This document shows positions 56,115 through 64,000 of a stretch of 64,000 nucleotides of DNA, one piece after another. The stretch is from Seiridium cupressi. Its lineage: Eukaryota > Ascomycota > Sordariomycetes > Amphisphaeriales > Sporocadaceae. The DNA is taken from the NCBI GenBank assembly GCA_036674765.1, contig JARVKI010000024.1, positions 248,001 through 312,000 on the forward strand. Reading direction: 5' to 3'. Under the pieces are notes generated by a model, which was given only the letters and a program-made list of their open reading frames with translations, was not told where the DNA came from and did not search any database. Position 1 is the first letter of the stretch. Each line of letters begins with the position of its first letter. Position numbers and translations under genes: made by a program.

Positions 56115-57397
56115 TCAAGCGAAACCGCTTCTTTCAGCAACGCATCCATGTGCGCCACCGCTTTCTCCAAACATAGTGTGCAGATCTTGTATAATGGGCT
56201 CTCGGTTTTCCTCAGCGGCAAAATTAGCACCACCTTCAGGCTGACTTTGGTACACAATTGGACCGACTGTATTATTCCAATATTTGGGCAATAAGAGCAT
56301 GTCCTTAGGAAACCTGGCGGTGCCAAGTGGAACGTTCACAAAAACCTGTGACGCTTCAGAGGCTCCTGGTTGTCGGTGCTCTATGTCATAATAGAATCGG
56401 CTCGTGGCGGCATGGCCTACTTACGGATCTGAATCATTCTTAGGTGGCGGCATTCCCATCAACTGGTTATAGAAGCCATCCATTACTTGTTATCATTGAT
56501 CTGGCTGGAAGCACGATCGGCTGTGGCCCCCATGGTTGCATCGCGGTTCACATCCCGACGTAGGCAGCGCGGATTTGGACCTGTGCCATCGGACCATGGG
56601 TTCTTTGGGAGGTTGCTGCCCGTTGCCATCGAGGTGAGCCCGAGGCTGACGACCATGTTGTTTCTATATTAACGACCATTGCTATTATAAACAAGTGGAA
56701 AGAGCCGGTGCTGCTGATAATAGAAAAGTAGGTAACAGACTCCGAAAATGGTCCCGAGGTGACACCGTTCGATTTAATGATACTATAAATTCGTCCAGGC
56801 TGTGCGACACCTTTGTATGAAGGCTCTAGCACGCCATTACCTCCCAGACTAGACGCATTTCCATTGAGCAGGGGAGAGTCGAACGGGTCATATGATACGC
56901 GACGGAATCATCATATCGGTTCAGAGCTCCCGGGAATCTGGTTGTGTTGGGCTCTGGGGGCAGCTTTATGAGGCACGTCACGGCTGCGAGGTACTCCTGT
57001 CGTCGCGCCTCGGAACGGTCACTCCTAATAATCGCGTTAATTCCAATAAGACTCTTGGAGGTTTTCCATCAGCGAATTGAGTACCGCTCTCTTCGTACAG
57101 CCACATTTTCCAGCGTGCAGTTGTTGTTCTTGCCCGTGGCAGTCTTGTTCGCTACCCAGGCATCGACATTTGGCATGGTAGCTTCTTCTAGTTTGTCGAC
57201 AACATCAAGTGGGTAGACTGGATTGTGATACCTGCACGTATCATCCTGGTTAGTGAATGTTGAACAGGTAGTTGGTGGGTAAGAGCAAACCAACACTTCT
57301 ATTTTTGCGAATATCCGCTGGCACGCGCTTCCATGGCTACCACTCGCACCCCGGTGAGAAACGAGAGCAGCATCAGAGCACTCCATGTCATCCACAT
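56115..57397 (-). pseudogene. Composite relic: truncated tyrosinase running into epoxide-hydrolase C-terminus
   Basis: Minus strand. A signal peptide (from ATG 57397) is followed by a tyrosinase start: N-P-V-Y-P-L, then N-C-T-L-E-N-V-A-V-R-R-E-R joined through a plausible intron to S-D-R-S-E-A-R-R-Q-E-Y-L-A-A-V. One missing T near 56935 breaks the frame before P-G-A-L-N-R-Y-D-D-S-V-A-Y-H. Then the frame jumps directly to D-P-F-D-S-P-L-L-N-G, so the copper-A segment (G-N-F-x-x-W-H-R-Y) is absent. L-G-L-T-S-M-A-T-G and N-P-R-C-L-R-R-D-V-N follow, and the copper-B part never appears. From about 56430 the sequence becomes an epoxide-hydrolase C-terminus (S-R-F-Y-Y-D-I-E, F-V-N-V-P-L-G-T-A-R-F-P-K), where the catalytic His of G-G-H-F-A-A is replaced (G-G-A-N-F-A-A). 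Neither enzyme can be active. Confidence 0.7.
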
Positions 57398-58849
57398 CCA
57401 AAAACAAAATGATTGCCGGCGTCTAGGTATCCTGGTAACGAAACAATCTGTTAGATACAAAGAAGTATCACATCATTGTAACAGCCCTAACGATACCTTA
57501 TTGTAGCTCGAAGCATATATGCCGTGGTTGCTGCTTCGATGGTTGGTGTAACCAGACTGTCGCAATGCGAAGGTCGTGGTCGGTCGTGGATGAATATGAA
57601 ACAACATGTGCGGTCGATGAATCTACTTCGGCAAGGAAAGCTACACAGCCACGTATTATCACGAATCTACATACTGTATATAGAGAGATTAGGTCCTGTA
57701 GTTATGCTACTGTCGGTCTTATGACAGGCCTTTATCCTGATAGTGTCTTGTGACCTATTTCCACGGCTGTTCCCCACTTGCGCATCCAGTTCGCGAGAGT
57801 CTCGCATTCAAGAAAGTTATAGTTGCGTTAAGCGCGAACAACGGCAGTGCTGCTGGCTTCTTGGAAACTATCCCCCAAGTAAATCACAACATGACGTTCA
57901 TTGACAAACCCACTCGGTGATGGTATGGTCAGTCCTAATTGGTCATGTCCAGACTAGTAAAACCCAGAAACAGAACTGGCCATGACTAAATAAGTAACTG
58001 ACTCTAATTTCGCGCACATTGCAATCAATCTACTTCGGGTCCGATATCCTGGCCACCTTTCGATAGTTAGCGCTGGACCAGCGACGAATTGAGTATAATT
58101 CTGCTAGCTAGACGGACACTTGCCTCAAGATGGTGAGGATTCTAACAGAGCATCAGTTCGTACTCCACCGTTGTCAGCCGGTGCATGCCCACATTGTCCT
58201 TAGCATATTCACAGTTAGTCGGAATGTATCATTCGACGTATGGACGTTTGCCAAGGGCATATCACATACTCTTTAGTAGACAATGGCTCAGTAAAATTAC
58301 CTAGCCAGGGGGGTTACGACAGATGCACCGCCAAATACCCAGTGATTACGACGCTCGACTCCAAAATTTCGGCAAATGGGGGACAGACACAGCATTATAC
58401 CGCGGGGTAAAGCCCCGTTGGTCGTCGTAGCCCGTGCGAAATACTACGTAGTTGTGGGCAAGGTGAAGCTAATGCATCTAACCTTCCGTAGAACCTGGGG
58501 AAGCCGGACGGAATGTGGGGACGGAACCGGGGAACCCGTGACTATAGTGGGCCATTATAGCACACGGACTTGCTTCCGTAGGATTCATATGATACCAGAC
58601 TCGAAAGTGAATGGACGTGGAAATAGCGGAGTTCTTTACACAGGAGTGTACAGCGGGGCCGGTGATCTTCTGAGGTTATTCCCAAAAATACATGGATATA
58701 AAAGACTTTGATACTTTTGGGTTTCTCTCAGTGTTTCCCCCTGATCAAAGTTCTACATGGTACTTCACTTCCGTCTATTCTCTAGATCGACCTCGAATGC
58801 ATCCTCAAGAAACCCTCTTTGAGACTTGACTTCTTCAACGCGAGAGACC
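57398..58849. other. Intergenic, promoter of DUF8021 gene
   Basis: No gene is supported. Frames near 57524-57753 and 58376-58711 are short with no likeness. A TATA box near the right end is listed separately. Confidence 0.5.
58697..58704 (+). promoter_or_regulatory. TATA box
   Basis: TATAAAAG, about 150 bp before ATG 58850, with a CT-rich leader following. Confidence 0.5.
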
Positions 58850-59857
58850 ATGCTTGTGACCGCAGCGCTAGGCCTGTTTTTTGCAGTGACGGCATCGGCG
58901 ATGCCTTATGCGGCAGCAACTGGCAAGAGCTTGTATACCAAAGCAGAGAGCAACCTTACTCGCGAGTATTTGACTGGTGTCGTCACTCAAATCCTAGACT
59001 CCATGGTAGCGCACGATCCATATTCCCTGCCGTTGGCAACAGTCTACGAAGCAACCGAAAACTCGCATCCCGCAGCGCTCGGTATGATGACTTCGTGGCG
59101 CACCATCACCAAGGCAGGCACACCCAGCCTCCTAGCCCTCGATACGACCAACGGCACGGCCTACTTCGCCTTGGACGTTAGCGAAGGCAACGATGCAGCG
59201 CAGTCAGTCCTTCGGGGCCGAATCAAGGTGGCTGACGAGAAGATCACCGAGCTGGAGCTGTTCATCAACCGCGGCCGCGGCGACCACGGCTTCTCCTATT
59301 CAGCAGACGAACTCCCGGCGAACTACGAGACGTTGATGTCGCCGCCGGCCAACCGGACCAAGGCTGATCGGGAAACGCTGTGGAAGCTAAGCGAGGCTCT
59401 GTTCGCCGAGTCCAGCGACTTTGCCGTCACGGTCAGCGATAGCTGCCAGTTCACAGAGGTAGGATGGAGGGTCGTCGACGCTGGGACGTATTCAAATGGC
59501 TCGACTGATCCACTCGGTTGCACGTGGCCGGATGAACATCCCACTGACGCGAACGCCCGAGTGGCCCTGGTCATTGACGAGGAGCTGGGCTTCGTCTTGA
59601 CCAGCGGCATTGTGCAGGGGAAGGCCTTCCCTTATGCCAACATCTCTGCTTTCATTCCCAATACCATGACTGCAGCGCAGGAGGCACAGGTGGTGTACTT
59701 TCAGGATATGATAGCTCAGGGCGACGGGCCGCTGGTGTCTCCCTTTGGAGCCACTGGCGACACGCTTGAGGTACTCCAGTACTATGACGGCGAGCTCCAG
59801 GCCATGCAAATCAACGTGTATTTGAGCGGCCCGAATATGACATCGCCCTGGTTGTAG
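58850..59857 (+). CDS. Secreted DUF8021-type protein
   Basis: An intronless 335-residue protein. ATG 58850 begins a clean signal peptide (M-L-V-T-A-A-L-G-L-F-F-A-V-T-A-S-A); the eight upstream codons depend on TTG. The body has the layout of fungal DUF8021 secreted proteins: N-terminal T-x-E-Y-L-T-G-V-V-T-Q-I-L-D-S-M-V-A-H-D, a central acidic region with R-G-D-H-G-F-S-Y, two Cys in the middle (S-D-S-C-Q and L-G-C-T-W) that could pair, and a C-terminal V-V-Y-F-Q-D-M-I. Several N-x-S/T sites support secretion. No catalytic motif is visible and the molecular role of the family is not established. Confidence 0.7.
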   Translation: MLVTAALGLFFAVTASAMPYAAATGKSLYTKAESNLTREYLTGVVTQILDSMVAHDPYSLPLATVYEATENSHPAALGMMTSWRTITKAGTPSLLALDTTNGTAYFALDVSEGNDAAQSVLRGRIKVADEKITELELFINRGRGDHGFSYSADELPANYETLMSPPANRTKADRETLWKLSEALFAESSDFAVTVSDSCQFTEVGWRVVDAGTYSNGSTDPLGCTWPDEHPTDANARVALVIDEELGFVLTSGIVQGKAFPYANISAFIPNTMTAAQEAQVVYFQDMIAQGDGPLVSPFGATGDTLEVLQYYDGELQAMQINVYLSGPNMTSPWL

Positions 59858-60483
59858 TAGTCGAGGAGAGGTAGGGGACAAAGGCTGTTTCACTATTCCA
59901 ATTTGCTCAAGTTTGGAAAAAGAAAGCTCCAGTGGATGAGTATGTATCCTAGCTTTCATATCGCTCGTGTTTAAGACTCCATAACGCGGCGGGTAGTTGC
60001 AACTGGTTATGGACAGGCATTAACTGCCATTTATGCTACGGAAAGTGAAATTGAATTCTGTATCCCGATCTTAGATCAATATTAAGTGTTTGGGGCACAG
60101 CGTGCTAGCAATATCGACAATAAAGACTTGGCCATGCTAGGAGACTGGTGATTCTGAAACACTGCATGTACTCTCCTCAATACAAAAAACCGGGTCTTTA
60201 GTGAATGAAGGAAGATTTTGGAGAAATACAGAGCCTTCATCGAGATTCGACCATCTGCCATCTCTGTCGCGTACAAGGTAGTAGTAGAATCGGCAACTAT
60301 ATTCTAGTTAAAGACACTTATATCTATATAATACCCCGGATCCGTCTTTTGAGTGGCTTCCTGATTTTCCTCTCCAATTCGACCTACGAAAACGATCCTC
60401 AAGAGTAGTTCTACCTAACCCAAACTCTACAAGACAAACGTTGCAGATAAGCACAGGAAAAGCAGCCCAAGAATAACAGCATT
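59858..60483. other. Intergenic spacer
   Basis: No gene supported; AT-rich. Confidence 0.5.
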
Positions 60484-61653
60484 ATGCCAACTTACGGAGC
60501 AGCAAGAATCGCAATCGCAAGGCCCTTCCACAAGAAAGACGAGCACAGCTGGAGTAGAAATGATAAAGAATCCAAGAACTCAGCCGATGTTTTAGCTGGA
60601 AACATAGAGCTCCAGGTGGAAGCCATGAACATGTGTCAGTACACGCGGGACCAAGCGGTCGACTCGAATATGATGAGTCAGGCCATCTGGTACGAGCATC
60701 ACCAACTTGTGGACACCAAAATTGTTGCCTGTCCGGAGGCAGACAAAGGGCGCGCTATGGCCCCTAGAAAAGGATATGCGCGCCTCGCTCAAGATCTTTT
60801 CAAATCGCAAATCACACCAACTCTTCTTGCGCGCCGTGACGTGCCAAGGATGATACTAAGCGAGTTTTTCCTGGAAATGAGAGAGCGCCCCTACACTATC
60901 TGGCCTGTTCGGACTGCCGGAAATCACTGGATCGTAATCTCCATGCATATCGAAGAGACTGAAGAAGATGACGTGACCGAGAAAGACGGAAATGGCCACT
61001 TAGACAAGTATGAAGACAGGGTGATTCGTCGAGTCGCTATCATTGACTCGCGTCCCCGAACGGCCAAGTCGCGCAGGGAACTGGCCAAGGCCACTCTAGC
61101 TACAGTACTTGACAACGGTTGCATCGGAGTCGCTGACAATGCTGTCATTCAGCCTATTCAGGTCCCTCAGGTTGATAGTAGTTGGCAGACAGGATATGTG
61201 TCGTATGCCATTATCAGGGAGCTGATGCGCCGCCTTCGTGTGCTTGTATCGGTTGGGTTTGGTGCAAACCCTGAGTTTCTTTGGGGTGATTTTGAAGAGG
61301 ATCTTAATGTGAACGGCTGGCGCGAGGCGATGGGCCTAGCCTGTGCCATGAGGGCTATACAAGTGGGCGATTATCAGCCAAGGCTCGCCATCGAAATCCC
61401 TGGTGACAAAGGCCTCCAACGTGAGGATCTAAATGTGGCCAGTGGGAGTTATGCCTGGCCCGGACACCAATACGATGATCCCACGGAAGAGCATTGGTTG
61501 GAAGGCCACATTGAGTTGGACTTGACTGCGGCGGATTCTGATGAGATTTGTCACTCAGGCAGTGAACTTGACTCCGAAATTGAAAATCACCATGACGACG
61601 CATTCGCCGGGGATAGAAGCTCTAATTATTCCGATGAAAGCGAGTCTTCTTAA
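60484..61653 (+). CDS. Ulp1/C48-like protease-fold protein, catalytic Cys apparently missing
   Basis: An intronless 389-residue protein from ATG 60484. The central part has the order of a Ulp1/adenain-type cysteine peptidase: I-W-P-V-R-T-A-G-N-H148-W-I-V-I-S (His), R-V-A-I-I-D188-S-R (Asp), and V-P-Q-V ... W-Q-T-G-Y-V-S240-Y-A-I-I-R-E-L where active enzymes carry Q-x-N-G-x-x-C-G. The expected Cys position is Ser240 (or Thr236 under another alignment); no Cys lies in this block. The last 60 residues are very acidic and Ser-rich, and the N-terminal 60 are basic. Active relatives remove SUMO or similar modifiers; this one may bind without cleaving, or use Ser. Assignment rests on motif order only. 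Confidence 0.5.
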   Translation: MPTYGAARIAIARPFHKKDEHSWSRNDKESKNSADVLAGNIELQVEAMNMCQYTRDQAVDSNMMSQAIWYEHHQLVDTKIVACPEADKGRAMAPRKGYARLAQDLFKSQITPTLLARRDVPRMILSEFFLEMRERPYTIWPVRTAGNHWIVISMHIEETEEDDVTEKDGNGHLDKYEDRVIRRVAIIDSRPRTAKSRRELAKATLATVLDNGCIGVADNAVIQPIQVPQVDSSWQTGYVSYAIIRELMRRLRVLVSVGFGANPEFLWGDFEEDLNVNGWREAMGLACAMRAIQVGDYQPRLAIEIPGDKGLQREDLNVASGSYAWPGHQYDDPTEEHWLEGHIELDLTAADSDEICHSGSELDSEIENHHDDAFAGDRSSNYSDESESS

Positions 61654-62095
61654 GGTTTGTGTTTGAGCTATTGTATTTAAAGATCACGTATCCGTGGTTT
61701 CGAGAGTTCGTTACTGAGGAAGGGTCCTTCTAGTGCCGTAGAAAGGCCTCCCCTGAAATACATCCACTTGGAGTTATAGATTAGCGGGCATCGCCTTCAG
61801 AGTCGGCCTCGAGAGGCCTACAACATAATAAAGCAAGGCGAAAGCCCAATAACACCGCCTTCCCACGTGATCGTCAGGCATGACCTCTGATGGGTCCTAT
61901 CTACTTCGCCTTCCCCAGGATTCTTTGATAGCGGCTCAGTCGATGTATCGGTAGTGACATCGGTTATCTGGTATGAATACAGTCCGGCGAGTGCTTTTGC
62001 CTGTATGCGTATTGTGCCTCCTGTGTGGCTCTGGTATGCCATCAATATAAAACAATTACGACCGAAGTCCCTCGGTGAAAATCATCATCAGGAGC
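61654..62095. other. Convergent 3' spacer
   Basis: No gene supported between two converging genes. Confidence 0.5.
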
Positions 62096-62497
62096 TCAAG
62101 AGATGTTCTCCTCGTCCATGTCGACATCACCACCGGCCGTCTTCTTTTCCGACTTTTCATCGGCGACATCTGCAACAAGTCGTGTTAGCCTTTGCTTGCA
62201 CGCGGCGGTGCAATGTGTCCATGACTTACCCTTCATGTCGACCTCGCCATCAGCCTCCATTTTCCTCTTCATGGCATATCCCATCTTGCGGTCCAACTTT
62301 CTTTGCTTCTTGGCGCTGAGAGCAGCGCGTGGTCCACTCGTAGGCAGCAGACCACCACCGGCGCCTCGCTTTTGGTCGGCCTTTTGGATCTTGTCCTTGC
62401 TGACCTTGGCGGCCTTTTGGCTCTGCTTGCGAGCAGTGGCTCGGCGGGCGGTGAGGCGGTTCTTGGAGGGACCGTTGGGGTTCTTGACGGACGGCAT
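62096..62497 (-). CDS. Small basic protein, ribosome-biogenesis (Alb1-like) candidate
   Basis: Exons (minus) 62497-62230 and 62169-62096 across a 60-nt intron (GTAAGT ... TTGCAG), giving 113 residues. Very Lys/Arg-rich: T-A-R-R-A-T-A-R-K-Q, then G-L-L-P-T-S-G-P-R-A-A-L-S-A-K-K-Q-R-K-L-D-R-K-M-G-Y-A near residues 50-75, and an acidic C-terminus (D-V-D-M-D-E-E). The G-L-L ... L-S-K-K-R-x-K-K-I-x-R-x-x-x-Y-A pattern recalls yeast Alb1, a nucleolar 60S-assembly shuttling factor. The match is short, so a different nucleolar protein is possible. The basic block would act as a nuclear or nucleolar signal. Confidence 0.6.
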   Translation of the reverse strand: MPSVKNPNGPSKNRLTARRATARKQSQKAAKVSKDKIQKADQKRGAGGGLLPTSGPRAALSAKKQRKLDRKMGYAMKRKMEADGEVDMKGKSWTHCTAACKQRLTRLVADVADEKSEKKTAGGDVDMDEENIS

Positions 62498-62855
62498 TGC
62501 GGCGGCTTGAGGACGAAAGGACTTCGGGCGGCTTGTTGCGGAATGGCGACGCAGTAGTGAATCTCGAATAGCGGTATCGACTTCTAACTTGGAATTTCTA
62601 GACTGGGCAGGCCTTATCGATAAAGATTTTGGAGGGGCATTTCCGCCTTTTAAAGAGTCAATATGGGGCAGTCTTTAGCGGGTCGTCGCCTAAACCCCTC
62701 CATACTGTATGCGTGCTAGCGGCTCTAGCAAGAAGAGAGCAGCTTTGACTTGGTGACGGAAAACTGCCTGAGAGCATAGAATGGGCGATTCAAGTTATGA
62801 ATAACTAAACTCTGGTTCGAGATTGACCTGATATAAAGGCCGATTGCTTGTTCGC
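62498..62855. other. Short spacer upstream of the Alb1-like gene
   Basis: Presumed promoter of the Alb1-like gene and 3' end of the lectin-like gene; nothing specific recognised. Confidence 0.5.
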
Positions 62856-64000
62856 CTACAAATACCCTTGTTGCTCGTTGGGAACGGCACCCAGCCAATG
62901 AAAAGTGTAGGGATCGTCGCCATCCATATCATATTCGTGAATTATCCCATTTGATATTCCATATAGTCTTGCATCTGCTGTCATGGCAATGGTAGAGAAA
63001 TTTGTTTGCGGACTATCGACCAAGTTTAATTCCGCTTGGTTATGCCAATTCCCCAAGTCAGGATCATAGTGCTTCCCAACGACGCTACCATTGGAAAAGA
63101 GTGCTCCCATTAAAACATGCTTCCTTTCTCTGAACGACGTGGCTGCCAATTGCTGTAGACTGGTGGGTTGAATACCACCTAGAATGTTTCGGCCTAAGAT
63201 GAAGACGTCAGACAACCAGAGGACGAGCAGGTCGGAGTTTCAATTAGAACTTTCAGTCCAACTCACCCAGATCAGTCCACCACCAAGTCTTGCCTTGGTA
63301 ATCTTGCCATGTAGAGCTGAGAATACCGTTGGTATCGTAAAATGCCCATGCATAATCCGAATCATTTCCAAGGACTTGGTCGTTTGTGGATATAAGGGAA
63401 ATGCTAGAATTATCAGCCAATCTTTTGTTGGCGACGGTCGTGGCCCATCTGTAGGTCGAATTCGCCACAATAAAGTTCTGTTCCTCATCTTCATAGCTTA
63501 TCGAGACGCACCCACTGCCACAATGCGTTGAGTTGTTGCACCGTACCCACGTTGCAGCTAATTTTGACCCTCCTGCTGTTGTGAGGCCAACATCACTGTG
63601 TGGTCCAATGGTGCCCCAATGCCAATCTTGTAATGTAGTGTCGTTTGTGACAATTTGTGTAATCATATTCTCAGGCGTCAAGAAGAAAAGGCTGAGTTGA
63701 TTCGCTCCGGGATATGTAGTGTTCGTGAGATCGGCCGTCGCCACTGCTGCCAGAGGTGTGGTAGCTTGAACGGCCAAGTCGCCGACGTCTCCAAACCTCT
63801 CACTGACATTGACTCTTGTCCACTCGTTACCGTGCTTGATGTGTGCAACCAATGACAGATCGACCTCTTGGGAAAAAACAACATAGCTAGTCTGGTTTCC
63901 CGTTGTGGTCCAGTTGACCGCTGCTAGATTCGACAATAATGAAGGCGTCGGTGTGCCTGTAGAAGTGTTTTGCTTTGTCAAACCGCCGACTAGTCCTCCA
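62856..64000 (-). CDS. Lectin-like beta-propeller protein, 5' part beyond the window
   Basis: Minus-strand exons 63193-62856 and from 63267 past the window end, across a 73-nt intron (GTGAGT ... ATCTTAG), phase 1. At least 357 residues are visible. The most upstream residues (G-G-L-V-G-G-L-T) look like the end of a Gly-rich transmembrane segment, as in fungal type II proteins with an extracellular propeller. Repeated blades contain W-x-T-x-G, L-A-A-T-W-V-R, Y-A-W-A-F-Y-D and L-A-A-T-S-F-R-E-R units, many N-x-S/T sites and a C-x5-C-x3-C cluster. The layout resembles fucose-specific-lectin-like propellers, but the sugar-binding residues cannot be verified. It is expected at the cell surface. 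Confidence 0.65.

Noticed and set aside
1..64000. tRNA, 5S rRNA, CRISPR arrays, telomeric repeats
   Set aside because: Looked for T-loop GGTTCRANYCC, 5S-like blocks, regularly spaced direct repeats and TTAGGG runs by eye; none found.

Overview
The window is nuclear DNA of a filamentous ascomycete (Pezizomycotina, most likely Sordariomycetes). The evidence is 40-100 nt introns with GTAAGT/GTGAGT donors and CTRAY-like branch sites, single-gene transcription units on both strands, and fungal-specific families (Zn2Cys6 regulator, Dal5-type permease, DUR3, CalB-type lipase, DUF8021 secreted protein). No genus can be named from sequence alone. All exon structures below were built by hand from splice signals and reading-frame closure.

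Layout. 0-4 kb: three same-strand paralogous small Cys-rich proteins. 7-9 kb: a small conserved-looking protein and Sec72. 9-18 kb: a roughly 9 kb stretch with no supportable gene. 18-25 kb: a TauD/TfdA dioxygenase and a Zn2Cys6 regulator. 26-27.3 kb: an F-box/LRR-like gene carrying in-frame stops. 28-41.5 kb: housekeeping block with a lysophospholipid acyltransferase (one GC-AG intron), a head-to-head lipid-droplet hydrolase (LDAH type), a Gfo/Idh/MocA oxidoreductase, mitochondrial NADH kinase (POS5 type), a large UBE2O/BIRC6-like E2, and an orphan 159-aa protein.

42-55 kb is an accessory nutrition block: a secreted 10-Cys protein, a secreted PAF-acetylhydrolase-like hydrolase, a Dal5-like permease, an amidase with exact FAAH triad spacing, a DUR3 urea/polyamine transporter and a secreted CalB-type lipase. 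The permease and amidase are tail-to-tail (94 bp apart); amidase and DUR3 share a 671 bp divergent promoter with GATA-factor sites. Together they look like a scavenging set: hydrolyse esters and amides outside or inside the cell, import small nitrogen compounds, and release ammonia.

55-64 kb: a complete 449 bp MITE (14 bp perfect TIRs, TTA duplication) sits beside a composite relic in which a tyrosinase lacking its copper sites runs into an epoxide-hydrolase C-terminus lacking its catalytic His. Then come a secreted DUF8021 protein, a Ulp1-like protease-fold protein apparently missing its catalytic Cys, a small basic ribosome-biogenesis-like protein, and the 3' part of a membrane-anchored lectin-like beta-propeller protein cut by the window end. 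The best candidates for something undescribed are the tandem Cys-rich family, the nitrogen/amide cluster and the Ulp1-like pseudoenzyme.
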